From NCBI GenBank assembly GCA_017441205.1, contig JAFRYG010000220.1, forward strand, positions 1-39,499: a DNA stretch of 39,499 nt, in the 5' to 3' direction. The notes below the pieces were generated by a model that saw only the letters and a program-made list of their open reading frames with translations, did no database searches and was not told the DNA's origin. The translations under genes were made by a program, and so were the position numbers. Position 1 is the stretch's first letter. Each line of letters begins with the position of its first letter. This document shows, one piece after another, positions 28,947 through 39,499 of this stretch. The DNA is from Pseudomonadota bacterium (GTDB lineage Bacteria > Myxococcota_A > Bradymonadia > UBA4248).

Positions 28947-31900
28947 ATGAAAGTTATTCATCATTGTCTTGTGTTGAGTCTCCTCTGTGTTGTGGGGGCT
29001 GGATGCAGTGATCTTACGTGGAAGTCGCCGGATGATTTGTGCGGCAACGGTAAGCTCGATTTCGGTGAGCAATGCGATGAAGGGATGAATAATGGGGATG
29101 ATAAATGGTGTACATCCCAATGCGAAATGAACACCGGCGTGCATTGCAACAGCGAACATACGTCTTGCAAGCCGGCAGGCTGCGGCAATGGCATGATAGA
29201 CGATGGCGAAGAGTGCGACGATGGTGAAGGCAATAATGGGGATGATAAATGGTGTACGTCTGGCTGTAAGATAAATACGGAAGTACATTGCGCGAATGGT
29301 CACACGGATTGCAAGCCGATAGGCTGCGGCGACGGGGTGATTGCAGGCGATGAAGAGTGCGATAATGGAACTGATAATTCCGATGAAGCCTGGTGTACGA
29401 CGCTGTGCAAGATCAATCCTGACTATCACTGTGATGCAAGTCGAAAGAACTGCGTACGGATTGGCTGTGGCAATGGTGTGATCGATGAAGGCGAAGAATG
29501 CGATGATGGGGAAGGCAATAATGGCGATGATAAGTGGTGCAATTCGAACTGTAAGATTAATACAAATGTTCATTGTGATAGTGACCACACGAATTGCAGG
29601 CAGCCTGATTGCGGTGATGGCGTGATAAATGGTGACGAAGAGTGCGATGATGGCGAAAATAATGGAAATGATAAGTGGTGTGATTCGGAATGTAAGATCA
29701 ATACCAAAGTACATTGTGATAGTGACCACACGAATTGTAGGAAGCATGACTGCGGTGATGGTGTGATAAATGGCGACGAAGAGTGCGATGATGGTGAAAA
29801 AAATGGAGATGATAAATGGTGTAATTCGGAATGTATGATCAATACCAGTGTTCGTTGTAATAGCGAACGCACTGAGTGCAAGAAGATAGGCTGCGGCGAT
29901 GAAGTTGTAGCCGATGAAGAGGTGTGTGATGATGGCAATCAGACTGATGGAGATGGCTGCAGCAGCGACTGCAAGAAAGTTGAGATAGAAAATGGATATA
30001 TATGTCCAAAGTTGGGAGGCAAATGTATACAGGTAGAATGTGGTAATGGAATCATTGATGGCAATCCAAATGAATTTGTCGGTGCTGTCGAAGAATGTGA
30101 TGAGGGTAAAGAGAATAATGCACCAAATAATTGGTGTACAGACAAATGTGAACTTAATCCCAAGTATCATTGTGATCCTAAATATGAAGATTGTATAAAA
30201 ATAGGGTGCGGTGATGGCATGATTGATCAGGATCAAGAAGAGTGTGATGAGGGGGAAAAGAATTCAGATAAAGGCTGGTGTACACCTGATTGCAAAATCA
30301 ACAAGAGTGTACGCTGCGATGATAATCATTCGAACTGTGTAGAGATTCAATGCGGAGATGGTCACATTGATATTGATGAAGAGTGTGATGATACTAATAA
30401 TGATCCAGGCGATGGCTGTGATGGAACGTGTCATCTTGAATCTGGATATGTATGTCCCAGAAATGGCGAAAAGTGTAAACAAGCTGTCTGTGGGAACGGT
30501 ACTGTAGAGGGAGACGCTGATAATTATGTCGGAGCCACAGAAGAATGCGATGATGGATGGAAGAATTCCAACACGAATTGGTGTATGATGGATTGTACAA
30601 TTAATCTGTCATTCAGAAAAGATGATAATGGAAACTGGGTAAAGAAATATTGCGGCGATGGCGTCGTTGACACAGACCTTGGTGAAACCTGCGATGATGG
30701 CAATAACGGTGCGGGTGATGGCTGCGATCCGCTGTGCAATGTCGAGCAGTTTTTTGAATGCAGCAAAAATGATAAACAAAAAAGCGAGTGTAAACCAATA
30801 TGTGGAGATGGGGTATGGCTGAGTGAACGTGTTCTGGATAATAAGCTTAAAAACATTGCAGAAGCATGTGATGATGGTAATAAAGAAAATGATGATGGTT
30901 GTAATTCGAATTGTGAGGTTGAGCCAGATTATATGTGTATACCCAGATCTTTTAATAGTTTAGATAATTTCAAGAAATATGTGAGTCTTGGTGATGAGCT
31001 TGCCCAAGCTATATACAATAATATAGTTAAGAATAGCATTTGGGTAATGGCAACTCAACGCGATTTTAGATGGTTTAGAGAACAGAGTGGAGATGGTGGA
31101 AAGACAGAACAGGCATTTCTGGATACGCTTAGCGAAGATTGTAAATGTAAAACCATTGAATGTAAAGATGGTGAGCGTGGATTTGCTGTTGGCTATGGAC
31201 ATCCGGACTTTCAAACAATAGATACGTCTAATATTTATAGTGATAATATTTTAGAATCGGTTCTAGATGAACACGATAAGCCTGTTTTAAATTTAAATCG
31301 CCAAGACGCAGCAGATAAGTTGAAACGTCCGTGGACTTGTCAAAGCTCATTCGATATGTGGTTTAACGATGATCCGTTATTTAATCGCCGATATTATTCT
31401 GTTCTGAGGCTTGTTAAAAGTGATAATGTTTTTAAGTTTGATTCCGATAATGGTGTGTTTGGTAATGTTATTAAAAAAAGTGATAATACAGATTGTGATA
31501 AGAATAAAATAATTCAACAAGAGTTTAACAGTGTTAAATGTGATTATTATGGTTTGGATGGTGACTATTATTTGAATTATTATAGACTGGGTGATATTTA
31601 TGGATTGAGTAATGTTGGTAGATACTATCCAATTGTTCAAAAGTCATTGGAATTTGTATGTAATAATAGTGATGGCAAAAATTCTGATTTTACAACGGAG
31701 ATTCACACGTTTATTAAATATGAACCTAGTGATATAAAATACTCTACGCGTTCTGATGATGATAGCTGGATGTTTGTAAATCATCGGTTATTGATAGATA
31801 ATGGTGGAATTCATGGTGCGTCGTATATGGAAAAGGATATTGATAACAAAGATATTTCAGTTGGTAATGATAGCAAAGTTAGATATAGTAATGCCTATCA

Positions 31901-32027
31901 AATGTTTAAAGGTGGTATTTATCCGGTTTCGGTATTTTTTGTTGAGCGTGGCGGTGGATCGACACTCGAGATTGGTATTCCCGATCTGATCGATGCACAG
32001 GCCTCGATTTGTGTGAAGACAAATTAG
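28947..32027 (+). CDS. fibro-slime domain lipoprotein with DUF4215-like repeats
   Basis: A 1026-residue predicted surface lipoprotein. The ATG at 28947 with GGAGG upstream gives a signal and lipobox VVGAGC. Residues about 30-660 contain thirteen cysteine repeats of DUF4215 type (CGDG or CGNG, about six residues, GEECDDG, then C-x3-C). Three early copies are nearly identical. Residues about 668-1020 are a fibro-slime domain. It shows a RDFRWF start, GHPDFQ, LKRPWTCQSSFDMWFNDDP, a SDDDSWMFVNHRLLIDNGGIHG metal-site-like core, and GGIYPVSVFFVERGGGSTLEI. Fibro-slime domains occur in bacterial and Dictyostelium extracellular matrix proteins, so adhesion or matrix formation is the likely role. The domain-coding 3' third is markedly more AT-rich than the repeat region, hinting at a mosaic origin. 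A decayed copy of the 3' end follows the gene. Confidence 0.88.
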   Translation: MKVIHHCLVLSLLCVVGAGCSDLTWKSPDDLCGNGKLDFGEQCDEGMNNGDDKWCTSQCEMNTGVHCNSEHTSCKPAGCGNGMIDDGEECDDGEGNNGDDKWCTSGCKINTEVHCANGHTDCKPIGCGDGVIAGDEECDNGTDNSDEAWCTTLCKINPDYHCDASRKNCVRIGCGNGVIDEGEECDDGEGNNGDDKWCNSNCKINTNVHCDSDHTNCRQPDCGDGVINGDEECDDGENNGNDKWCDSECKINTKVHCDSDHTNCRKHDCGDGVINGDEECDDGEKNGDDKWCNSECMINTSVRCNSERTECKKIGCGDEVVADEEVCDDGNQTDGDGCSSDCKKVEIENGYICPKLGGKCIQVECGNGIIDGNPNEFVGAVEECDEGKENNAPNNWCTDKCELNPKYHCDPKYEDCIKIGCGDGMIDQDQEECDEGEKNSDKGWCTPDCKINKSVRCDDNHSNCVEIQCGDGHIDIDEECDDTNNDPGDGCDGTCHLESGYVCPRNGEKCKQAVCGNGTVEGDADNYVGATEECDDGWKNSNTNWCMMDCTINLSFRKDDNGNWVKKYCGDGVVDTDLGETCDDGNNGAGDGCDPLCNVEQFFECSKNDKQKSECKPICGDGVWLSERVLDNKLKNIAEACDDGNKENDDGCNSNCEVEPDYMCIPRSFNSLDNFKKYVSLGDELAQAIYNNIVKNSIWVMATQRDFRWFREQSGDGGKTEQAFLDTLSEDCKCKTIECKDGERGFAVGYGHPDFQTIDTSNIYSDNILESVLDEHDKPVLNLNRQDAADKLKRPWTCQSSFDMWFNDDPLFNRRYYSVLRLVKSDNVFKFDSDNGVFGNVIKKSDNTDCDKNKIIQQEFNSVKCDYYGLDGDYYLNYYRLGDIYGLSNVGRYYPIVQKSLEFVCNNSDGKNSDFTTEIHTFIKYEPSDIKYSTRSDDDSWMFVNHRLLIDNGGIHGASYMEKDIDNKDISVGNDSKVRYSNAYQMFKGGIYPVSVFFVERGGGSTLEIGIPDLIDAQASICVKTN

Positions 32028-32044
32028 AAGCGTGCTGCAAAATT

Positions 32045-32070
32045 GTATGGAGGAGCTGGCTCCTCCATAC
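32045..32070 (+). terminator. hairpin after the first fibro-slime gene
   Basis: Perfect 11-base arms GTATGGAGGAG and CTCCTCCATAC around CTGG begin 18 bases after the stop. The following CTCTTGTTTG is only moderately T-rich. Confidence 0.6.
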
Positions 32071-32075
32071 CTCTT

Positions 32076-32197
32076 GTTTGATGGCGGCATTTATCCGGTT
32101 TTAATATTCTGTATGGAACGCAGTTACGGTTCGAGGTTAAAACCCGAATTCCCGATTTGATTGATGTGCAGCCTTCGATTGGTGCGAAGAAGATAAG
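32076..32197 (+). pseudogene. decayed duplicate of the 3' end of the fibro-slime gene
   Basis: This stretch repeats the last ~115 bases of the preceding gene with many changes. It encodes GGIYPVLIFCMERSYGSRL (compare GGIYPVSVFFVERGGGS), then after a frameshift IPDLIDVQPSIGAKK (compare IPDLIDAQASICVKT). Only the end of the gene is present, so it is probably the tail of a former tandem paralogue. Confidence 0.75.
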
Positions 32198-32326
32198 TTC
32201 GTTTTTGTGGGGGGGGAGCTTGCTTCCACACCCTCTCTGAAATGCTGCGCATTTCGAATGGATAGTGAATATTGGAATGCATGGGATGATTGGCTGATGC
32301 CGTCGTGGTGCATCGTGTATATTTAT

Positions 32327-32405
32327 GCGCGGCGTATGATAATAGCCGCGCGGGGGAAGGTGCGTATTGGCTTTGCCAATAGCACCGAAGGGGGCCTCTG
32401 CCCCC
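32327..32405 (+). repeat. tandem bulged-G hairpins F and G plus G/C hairpin
   Basis: Hairpin F (32327-32351) has arms GCGCGGC/GCCGCGC, an unpaired G at 32334, and TAT pairing ATA around GATA. Hairpin G (32359-32386) has arms GGTGC/GCACC, an unpaired G at 32364, inner TATTGGC/GCCAATA and loop TTT. A GGGGGC/GCCCCC hairpin follows (32390-32405). The rest of the 32198-32607 gap shows only two further short hairpins, at 32533-32549 and 32562-32580. Confidence 0.75.
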
Positions 32406-32607
32406 TCAAAATATATAAAAAAAGTTCTATTGCACGAATCCTGTGTTGAACCGAAAAAATGTCTTATTATCAACGCGTTTTGACAATTAATTATTTCATT
32501 GAAGTGCAAAAAATGGCTATATTGCGTGAGTCTGCCCCTGCAGGGGGCATAAGCGTCACTTGATCATTTCTTGAAATGACTTGTTTTTCCTTGAAGGAGA
32601 ATTCGTG

Positions 32608-35600
32608 ATGAGATCTAGATTTTGGATATGTGCAGCGTGCTTCGCAGTGGTAACACTCGTCGGATGCGGCAATGACTCCAACTCATCGAAAGTTCCGGGA
32701 CCATCGGGCATCGGCGTATGCGGCGATGGAAGCTGGAACGAGGGTGAAGCCTGCGATGACGGCAATGCTGCACCCGGCGATGGATGTTCTGACACCTGTA
32801 CCGTCGAACCGGGGTATGAATGCCCGGATGGCAAGGTGTGCAGGCTGATCGAAGCTGCAGAAACCTGCGGCAACGGCGTGCTTGATGATGGCGAAGCCTG
32901 TGATGACGGCAACCGCGAATCAGGCGATGGGTGCATGCTCAATTGCAGAGCGATCGAAGCAGAGTATGAGTGTGCGGTTCCGGGAACCCCATGCACGAAA
33001 AAAGGTGATCCAGAGCCATCCGTAAACGACTATTGCGGTGACGGCCGTGTAACAGAGGGCGAGGAATGTGATGATGGCAATCTTGCCAATCTGGATGGCT
33101 GTTCGGACCAGTGTCACGTTGAAGCCGGTTATGAGTGTCCTGATGAAGGACAGCCATGCATACTCAAGGCTGTAGATGGCGGCTGCGGTGATGGTGTTTT
33201 GCAATCCGGTGAAGAGTGCGACGACGGCAAACGCCTAAACGACGATGGTTGCTCTGAGTACTGCAGAATTGAAGAGGGTTGGGTATGCGATGATTCTGGC
33301 AAGAATTGTCACACAGAATGTGGTGATGCAATCATTGCCGGAGATGAAATCTGCGATGACGGCAACGCCGAGGACGGCGATGGCTGCAAAGCCGACTGCA
33401 GCGGCCTGGAAGAAGGATTTTTGTGCGAAACGCTCAACAGTATGACGTTTTGCATGACGGAATCCTGCGGCGATGGCATTGTCCAGAGCAATAAGGAGGA
33501 TTGCGACTACGGCCTGACATCAGCAGATACCTCCACGCCCGGTTATGGCTGGGATACAGTGAATAATGCTCCGCTTTGTCATATGTGTTCACATACGCCG
33601 TACTGCGGTGATGGTTTGACTGCCGAAGGTGAGGAATGCGACGAAGGCGTTCTTGACGAGAATGGCAAGCCGATGCTTCTGGATGAGCAGGGCATGCCCA
33701 AAGGCGGCGTGGGCAATTATAATGGATGTACTGCGGACTGCAAACTTGCCGAACGTTGCGGCGACAGCGAGCTTCAGTCAGGTGAAGAGTGCGATGAAGG
33801 TCTGAATAACGATGGCCATTATGGCGGCTGCAAAGCAGACTGTACATTTGCGCCTCGCTGCGGCGATGGTATCGTTCAGGAAGGAGAAGTCTGTGATGAA
33901 GGTATTATCGACGCAGACGGCAATGCGGTTGGCGGAACGGGTCAATATGGTCACTGTGATGCCGACTGTTCGGGTTATTCTGCCGGTTTCTGCGGCGACG
34001 GCGTCGTGACCGATGGTTACGAACAATGCGATGACGGCGGTTATGTGCTCAATGAGGACGGTTCGAAAAAGCTCGATGAAGAAGGCAAACCGATCCCCAA
34101 GTATCACGATGAATCCGGGAATATTGTCGGCGGTGACGGTAGTTACGGCGGCTGCAATGCCGATTGTACGAAAGCAGCATTTTGCGGCGATGGTTTGATC
34201 GATACTGTCAATGCAGAAGTCTGCGATGATGGTGTATTGAAGGACAACGTCTTTGTCGGCGGCTTTGGTTTTTATGGCGGCTGCAACTCCGACTGTACAC
34301 TCGCCGGTTACTGCGGTGACGGCAAAGTGGATGCCTTTGAGCAATGTGACCTTGGCAAAGATAAGAATACAGGTGGTTACGATGGCTGCAATGCCGATTG
34401 TACGAAGTCTGAGCATTGCGGCGATGGCATTACCAACGGTACGGAACAGTGTGACAACGGCGTTTATGGCAATGTCGGTAATTACGAAGGCTGCAACGCC
34501 GATTGTACGCTTGCAGCGCGCTGTGGTGATGGCATCGTCAACGGCCCTGAGCGCTGCGACGATGGTACCGAGAACAATAAAGGTGAATACGGTGGCTGCA
34601 ATGCCGATTGTACGCTTGCTTCGTACTGCGGCGATGGTGTTACCGACAAGGATAATGGTGAAATCTGCGATAATGGCAAGTTGAACAGCGATACTGCCTA
34701 CAATGGCTGTACGAAATCGTGTCAGCCCGGTCCCAGCTGCGGGGACGGTACGAAGAACGGCCCTGAGCAGTGCGATGAAGGCGGTGCCAATGATGACGCA
34801 GCCTACGGCGGCTGTACGACGGCTTGCAAACTGGGTCCCCGGTGCGGTGATGGCATTAAGAATGGGTCAGAAGTATGTGACGATGGCACAGCCAATAATG
34901 ACAATAAATACAATGGCTGTACGAAGTCCTGTACGCTGGGTCCCCGCTGCGGTGATGGCATTAAAAATGGCACCGAAATCTGTGATGCCGGTGCTGATAA
35001 TGGCAAAAATGCCTACGATGGCTGTACCACGGAATGCAAGTATTCCTCGATATGCGGCGATGGTGTGGTCGATGAGGCGTATGGTGAGGATTGTGACGAA
35101 GGTTCACTGAGCGCGATCGGCAAACCCAAACTCGTCGATAGTTTGGGCAATCCCATCGGTGGTTTGGGGAATTACGGCGGCTGCAATGTGGACTGTACGA
35201 AAGCTCCGTACTGCGGTGATAGTATCGTCAACGGCAGTGAGAAGTGCGACGATGGCAACAAGACCTCCGGCGATGGCTGCGAGAGCAATTGTCTTGCGAT
35301 AACAGCCAAATGGGAATGCAAGACCAACAGTGACGGCAAGTCTGTATGCAGCCGCATTCCCTGCGGCAATGGCGTGATGGATAGTGGAGAAGTCTGTGAC
35401 GACACGCTTCATAGCGGCATGTGTCTGAACTGTAAACCGCGTTCCGGTTATATGTGCCTTGGCGGAACCCCGAAATGTCCTGCTGATTATTGTTCGGATA
35501 CGCAGCGTTGCCGTCCGATTTCCGATCTTTTCGGCGATGGTGTCGTTCAGTCGGATTTTGAAAAATGCGATGACGGCAACACCACTGATAATGATGGATG

Positions 35601-38600
35601 TACTCAGGGAAAAGTGGATCCGGGTTATGCCTGTCTGGACGCAGGTGAACGCTGCGTACCCAAAGCCTGTGGTGATGGCATTAAGGCCAATGGTGAAGAA
35701 TGTGATGATGGCAATACCGATAATGGCGATGGCTGCTCGGCTCGCTGCAAACGCGAAGAAGGCTATCGCTGTGATATCCCCGGTGATCCGTGCGAAGAGG
35801 GGTATTGTGGTGATGGCATCGTGCAATATGGCGAGGAATGCGACAGCGCAGGCGGTATAGGATGTACCAACTGCAAGATAGATCCTAACTACGAATGCAA
35901 GACCGATGGCGGATCATGCCAGTCCGTCACTTGCGGTGACGGTGATGCAGAACCTACGCCTGGTTATACCTCCTATAAAGAATGTGATGATGGCAATACC
36001 GATAATAGCGATGGCTGTTCGAGTACCTGCAAAATTGAAGATGGCTGGCATTGCGAAACTGTCAGCGGAACATCGGTTTGTGAAACCGGATCCTGCGGCG
36101 ACGGAACACTCGATGGCGGTGAAGAGTGCGACGATGGCAATCTCAAACCCGCAGATGGGTGCAATCCCGCCTGTGAGCTGGAAAGCATCTTTGAATGCAA
36201 TGAATTCGGTTGTCAGCCGACCTGTGGTGACGGACTCGTCATTCCAGATATCGAAGAATGTGACGATGGCAATCTCGTTTCCGGTGATGGCTGTTCAAGT
36301 ACATGCAAGATCGAGACGGGTTTTGAGTGTGTCGTCAAGACGAGCGGTACCCCGGATATATTGGAACTGCCCATCGTTTATCACGATTTCCCGAGATACA
36401 GCTCGAAAACGGATTCAGTCGTTCCTCGCGAAGCTCCCAAAGATTCTCACGGCAATTACATTCCCACGGATGGTTATTTGACGCAGGAGATCTACGATTT
36501 ACTTCCGGATCACTGCAAACCCGGTGGGGTAGGCGCTTCTTATCGTCATACCTCCGAGACAAATCTCGAGGGTTATAGTGCGAAAGCTATTCTGGCCGTC
36601 GGGCGGCCCGATCCTGACTTCCTCTCCTATTGCCCTGGCATGTCGTGTAAGAGGGCCGTTCTGGACAAACTCGGAAAAGACGGCACACCGGATCTGGCGG
36701 CGTATGCCACGATTAAAGCGAACAGTGATGTTGCTAATGGCCCCAGGGCACAATGCGCCCTTCTGTGGACATGCCCTGAAGTTTTCAAGTGGTGGTTCAA
36801 CGATGTGCCCGGTATCAACAGACGCGTTGAAAAGACGATGAAGTTCACCAAGATATCGGGAACGACGAACGATTATGTGTACGATGCAAAAGGGTCATTC
36901 CTGCCTCTTGGCGCGAACGAAGGTTACGGAAAATCCGAATCGAACGGAACTAATAATGGCGAGTTTACTTCGCATTTCCAAACCTACTTTAAGTTTAAAG
37001 GCGGCGAACAATTGGATTTCAGCGGCGATGATGATGTATGGGTATTCTTTAACGGATATCTTGGGGTCGATGTCGGCGGCATTCATGGTTCGCTCAATGC
37101 GAGCGTCAAACTGACGACTGATTTTGCTGCCAAAAATCTTCACATGTATCCCGGTGGAATTTATGCCATCGATATGTTCCATGCCGAACGCTGTCTCGGT
37201 GGTTCAAACTACAAAATGACATTGCGCGGCTTCCTGAGCATGGGTACGAGTACATGTACATCCATCTGCGGCGATGGGATCGTCGCAGGGGCTGAAGAAT
37301 GCGATATTGCCGGACATATTAATGATGATGTCTCTGAAATGCTCGGATGTCAGTCATGTAAGAAAGTCCCCAAGTGCGGCAATGGAATCGTCGAAGAAGG
37401 CGAGACATGCGACTCCGGGTATCTGTGCACGGGGGCTTATGCGAGCGTCTGTACCAATTATCCTTCGGTCAAAGAACATGGATGTCTCGATAACTGCACC
37501 AATCCTTCGTGCGGCAATGGAATCGTCGATAGTTGGGAAGATTGCGATGTTGCATTGTCCTATCCGGGTAAACATTGTCTTGAATCATGTAAATTCTCCA
37601 CCTGCGGCGATGGGATCGTCGATAAGGAGATGGGTGAAGAATGCGATTTGGGTGAAGGCAATGGTCCGGATGCCGGCTGCATGACGACGTGTAAACAGCC
37701 GTTTTGCGGTGATGGTATTGTCACAGAACACCTTGGTGAAGTCTGTGATGATGGTAAGAATGATGGCAGCTATGGCGGCTGCGGACTTGGCTGCGCATTT
37801 GTCGCGCCTTACTGCGGCGATGGCATCGTTCAGGGAATCAATGGCGAAGAATGCGATGAAGGCATCAACAACAGCAATGAGGCTTACGGCGGCTGTTCTA
37901 CCGATTGTAAATTGGGGGCATCGTGCGGCGATGGCATCGTCAATGGCTACGAAGAGTGCGACAAGGGCGAAAGCGGCAATACGGGCGGCTACGGCGGCTG
38001 TAATCCCGATTGTACGCGGGCTTCATATTGCGGCGACGGTCATGTCGATACGTCTAAAGGCGAGGAGTGCGATGAAGGCGGTGCCAACGACGACGGCGCC
38101 TACGAAGGCTGTACGACATCGTGCAAAATGGGTCCTCGCTGCGGCGATGGCAAGGTCGACAGTGCTTATGAGGCATGTGACAAGGGAACCGGCAACGCGA
38201 GCGGCGGCTATGGCGCAGGCAAGTGCAATACAGACTGTACGCTGGCTCCGTATTGCGGCGATGGTGTACTCGATGAATCCCATAGTGAAGTCTGCGATTA
38301 TGGTGAGGAATTGAATACCGGTTCCTATGGCGGATGTACTTCGAATTGCGAAGAAGCACCTTATTGCGGCGACAATCATACCGATCCTGAATTTGAGGAT
38401 TGCGATGATGGTACAGCCAACAACACTGGTCATTATGGCGGCTGCACTCAGTATTGTACGAGAGCGCCTTTCTGCGGAGACGGCATTCTGCAGACAGCTT
38501 ACGATGAAGTCTGCGACAATGGTGTTGAATACAACACGGGCGTCTATGGCGGATGCAAGAGTGACTGCACGAAAGCTCCGTACTGCGGCGATGGTCATCT

Positions 38601-39312
38601 GGATGCAGAGGAAGAGTGCGATGATGGTACAGCCAATAACGACGGTCATTACGGCGGCTGCAACAAATTCTGTATGAAAGGCCCATATTGCGGCGATGGC
38701 ATTAAGAATGGCGATGAAGTCTGCGACTTCGGCACGGCCAACAATGACACCACGTATGGCGGCTGCACGAAATCGTGTAAGCTTGGTCCTCGCTGCGGCG
38801 ACGGTATCAAGAATGGCAACGAAGCCTGTGACAAGGGCGAAAGCAATAATACCGGCGAATACGGTGGCTGCACCAAGAATTGCCAGCTTGCACCGTATTG
38901 CGGCGATGGTGTCAAGAATGGAACCGAAGAATGTGACTTCGGAACCGCCAACAACACGGGTGTCTACGGCGGCTGCAACATGGATTGCACGAGAGCTTCG
39001 TATTGCGGCGATGGCAATGTCGACGCCAATGAACAGTGTGATGACGGCACCGAACACAATACAGGTGGCTATGGTGAATGTACCTCAACCTGCAGACTCG
39101 GTCCGTATTGCGGCGATGGCAAGATTCAGTCCGGAGAACAGTGCGATGACGGTACAAACAATGAAGATGGCCTCTACAACGGCTGTCAGAAGGATTGTAC
39201 CAAGGGTCCGTATTGCGGTGATGGTATTGTCAATGGCGATGAGAAATGCGATTACAATGCACCGGGTATGGATGACAGTTGTTCGAAGACTTGTACACTC
39301 AAGGTGAATTAG
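32608..39312 (+). CDS. giant fibro-slime lipoprotein with about 46 cysteine repeats
   Basis: A 2234-residue predicted surface protein. ATG 32608 has GAAGGAGAA just upstream; an in-frame TTG at 32581 lies before the ribosome site and is rejected. The signal ends in lipobox LVGC. I count 27 repeats before and 19 after an internal fibro-slime domain (about 1250-1545). The domain shows [54 protein letters not shown] and [15 protein letters not shown]. Two repeat subtypes occur. One is classical DUF4215 (CDDGN-x3-GDGC-x3-C); the other is longer and lacks that loop, ending YGGC-x3-C-x4-YCGDG. The N-terminal ~9 and central ~7 blocks contain the classical type, while the C-terminal third is almost all YGGC type. 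Likely a long disulfide-rigid adhesin or matrix fibre; the repeats may bind calcium through their Asp-rich loops (inference). Confidence 0.9.
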   Translation: MRSRFWICAACFAVVTLVGCGNDSNSSKVPGPSGIGVCGDGSWNEGEACDDGNAAPGDGCSDTCTVEPGYECPDGKVCRLIEAAETCGNGVLDDGEACDDGNRESGDGCMLNCRAIEAEYECAVPGTPCTKKGDPEPSVNDYCGDGRVTEGEECDDGNLANLDGCSDQCHVEAGYECPDEGQPCILKAVDGGCGDGVLQSGEECDDGKRLNDDGCSEYCRIEEGWVCDDSGKNCHTECGDAIIAGDEICDDGNAEDGDGCKADCSGLEEGFLCETLNSMTFCMTESCGDGIVQSNKEDCDYGLTSADTSTPGYGWDTVNNAPLCHMCSHTPYCGDGLTAEGEECDEGVLDENGKPMLLDEQGMPKGGVGNYNGCTADCKLAERCGDSELQSGEECDEGLNNDGHYGGCKADCTFAPRCGDGIVQEGEVCDEGIIDADGNAVGGTGQYGHCDADCSGYSAGFCGDGVVTDGYEQCDDGGYVLNEDGSKKLDEEGKPIPKYHDESGNIVGGDGSYGGCNADCTKAAFCGDGLIDTVNAEVCDDGVLKDNVFVGGFGFYGGCNSDCTLAGYCGDGKVDAFEQCDLGKDKNTGGYDGCNADCTKSEHCGDGITNGTEQCDNGVYGNVGNYEGCNADCTLAARCGDGIVNGPERCDDGTENNKGEYGGCNADCTLASYCGDGVTDKDNGEICDNGKLNSDTAYNGCTKSCQPGPSCGDGTKNGPEQCDEGGANDDAAYGGCTTACKLGPRCGDGIKNGSEVCDDGTANNDNKYNGCTKSCTLGPRCGDGIKNGTEICDAGADNGKNAYDGCTTECKYSSICGDGVVDEAYGEDCDEGSLSAIGKPKLVDSLGNPIGGLGNYGGCNVDCTKAPYCGDSIVNGSEKCDDGNKTSGDGCESNCLAITAKWECKTNSDGKSVCSRIPCGNGVMDSGEVCDDTLHSGMCLNCKPRSGYMCLGGTPKCPADYCSDTQRCRPISDLFGDGVVQSDFEKCDDGNTTDNDGCTQGKVDPGYACLDAGERCVPKACGDGIKANGEECDDGNTDNGDGCSARCKREEGYRCDIPGDPCEEGYCGDGIVQYGEECDSAGGIGCTNCKIDPNYECKTDGGSCQSVTCGDGDAEPTPGYTSYKECDDGNTDNSDGCSSTCKIEDGWHCETVSGTSVCETGSCGDGTLDGGEECDDGNLKPADGCNPACELESIFECNEFGCQPTCGDGLVIPDIEECDDGNLVSGDGCSSTCKIETGFECVVKTSGTPDILELPIVYHDFPRYSSKTDSVVPREAPKDSHGNYIPTDGYLTQEIYDLLPDHCKPGGVGASYRHTSETNLEGYSAKAILAVGRPDPDFLSYCPGMSCKRAVLDKLGKDGTPDLAAYATIKANSDVANGPRAQCALLWTCPEVFKWWFNDVPGINRRVEKTMKFTKISGTTNDYVYDAKGSFLPLGANEGYGKSESNGTNNGEFTSHFQTYFKFKGGEQLDFSGDDDVWVFFNGYLGVDVGGIHGSLNASVKLTTDFAAKNLHMYPGGIYAIDMFHAERCLGGSNYKMTLRGFLSMGTSTCTSICGDGIVAGAEECDIAGHINDDVSEMLGCQSCKKVPKCGNGIVEEGETCDSGYLCTGAYASVCTNYPSVKEHGCLDNCTNPSCGNGIVDSWEDCDVALSYPGKHCLESCKFSTCGDGIVDKEMGEECDLGEGNGPDAGCMTTCKQPFCGDGIVTEHLGEVCDDGKNDGSYGGCGLGCAFVAPYCGDGIVQGINGEECDEGINNSNEAYGGCSTDCKLGASCGDGIVNGYEECDKGESGNTGGYGGCNPDCTRASYCGDGHVDTSKGEECDEGGANDDGAYEGCTTSCKMGPRCGDGKVDSAYEACDKGTGNASGGYGAGKCNTDCTLAPYCGDGVLDESHSEVCDYGEELNTGSYGGCTSNCEEAPYCGDNHTDPEFEDCDDGTANNTGHYGGCTQYCTRAPFCGDGILQTAYDEVCDNGVEYNTGVYGGCKSDCTKAPYCGDGHLDAEEECDDGTANNDGHYGGCNKFCMKGPYCGDGIKNGDEVCDFGTANNDTTYGGCTKSCKLGPRCGDGIKNGNEACDKGESNNTGEYGGCTKNCQLAPYCGDGVKNGTEECDFGTANNTGVYGGCNMDCTRASYCGDGNVDANEQCDDGTEHNTGGYGECTSTCRLGPYCGDGKIQSGEQCDDGTNNEDGLYNGCQKDCTKGPYCGDGIVNGDEKCDYNAPGMDDSCSKTCTLKVN

Positions 39313-39333
39313 TTTTCATTTGTGTGCGGTTAT

Positions 39334-39364
39334 AAAAGGCAGCCCGTTTGGGCTGCCTTTTTTT
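39334..39364 (+). terminator. intrinsic terminator of the giant fibro-slime gene
   Basis: Arms AAAAGGCAGCCC and GGGCTGCCTTTT around GTTT, ending in T7. It starts 21 bases after the stop codon and is the best terminator in the window. Confidence 0.92.
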
Positions 39365-39365
39365 G

Positions 39366-39499
39366 GTGTGCCGGGCATGGCACAATTCTAACGGGTGAAA
39401 GTCCCGCCACAGGTATTTACCGCCAAGTGTAGTGAACCACAAGCCGGAAGCAGCAATGCCAAGGGGGAGGAAGTGGGTAACAAAACCGACGAGCCTACG
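39366..39499 (+). mobile_element. 5' end of a group II intron, probably class C (cut by the window)
   Basis: It begins GTGTGCCGGGCATGG and continues with TCTAACGGGTGAAAGTCCCG, the conserved start of domain I. It closely follows the Oceanobacillus iheyensis class C intron, which starts GUGUGCCCGGCAUGG and has GGGUGAGAGUCCCG. Class C introns characteristically insert just after intrinsic terminators; here the T run ends one base before the intron. The ribozyme core and any reverse transcriptase gene lie beyond the window. It would be a self-splicing retroelement if complete. Confidence 0.85.

Noticed and set aside
28728-30236. A 502-residue hydrophobic-looking frame opposite the first fibro-slime gene
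   Set aside because: The apparent Ile/Ala-rich periodicity is the reverse complement of GATGATGG-type DUF4215 codons.
32359-32386. Classical REP sequence
   Set aside because: REP elements carry a GTAG or GGAG foot and a fairly constant stem; these have neither and their stems vary freely.
32515-32535. Sigma-54 promoter before the giant fibro-slime gene (TGGC...TTGC)
   Set aside because: The GG to GC distance is too short for a -24/-12 promoter.
38023-39057. A 344-residue frame opposite the giant fibro-slime gene
   Set aside because: Antisense of Cys-repeat codons, with the same periodicity and no start signal.
39390-39410. Riboswitch-like GGGTGAAAGTCCC motif
   Set aside because: The motif follows a GTGTG intron start directly after a terminator and matches group II intron domain I; no gene lies downstream for a riboswitch to control in the window.

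Overview
The window looks like a chromosomal segment of a moderate-GC member of the Myxococcota/Bradymonadota (former Deltaproteobacteria). The evidence is indirect. There are many predicted outer-membrane lipoproteins with long cysteine-rich stalks (DUF4215 / myxobacterial disulfide repeats). Two proteins carry a fibro-slime domain, and one NtrC-family sigma-54 activator is present. The housekeeping genes gyrB and dnaK show bacterial signatures. No rRNA, tRNA or CRISPR array was seen.

Layout: 0-2.5 kb is AT-rich accessory DNA with an unrecognised, apparently frameshifted gene (minus), decayed coding remnants and a small hypothetical gene. 2.6-7.7 kb (plus) holds a cysteine-stalk metallophosphatase lipoprotein and a large methyltransferase. 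7.9-20.7 kb (minus) holds gyrB, a lipoprotein with a SecD-like segment, a C-terminally short dnaK, a large helical repeat lipoprotein, an aquaporin with a cysteine-rich tail, and a lipoprotein with twelve short Cys repeats ahead of a DUF4855-like domain. 21-25 kb holds an NtrC-type regulator (plus), a MacB/FtsX-like permease (minus) with a cysteine-rich insert, and a PLP aminotransferase (plus). The permease and aminotransferase start codons overlap head to head. 25-39.3 kb is surface-protein territory: a 1055-residue Cys-repeat lipoprotein (minus), a 1026-residue fibro-slime lipoprotein and a 2234-residue fibro-slime lipoprotein (both plus). At the right edge a terminator is followed one base later by the 5' end of a group II intron, probably class C.

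Shared theme: six or seven genes are exported proteins in which cysteine-rich repeats of at least four kinds carry different heads: metallophosphatase, DUF4855-like barrel, fibro-slime adhesin and an unknown domain. This suggests a modular disulfide-stabilised surface repertoire rather than a metabolic pathway.

The most unusual signal is non-coding. Eight intergenic hairpins differ in stem sequence, keep base pairing by covariation, and all carry one unpaired G (C in the inverted copies) at the same place, immediately outside a TAT/ATA pair. They occur with G/C-run hairpins in composite elements. Two such elements flank dnaK in opposite orientations, and one begins about 13 bp beyond the dnaK stop codon, where the Hsp70 lid would normally be encoded.
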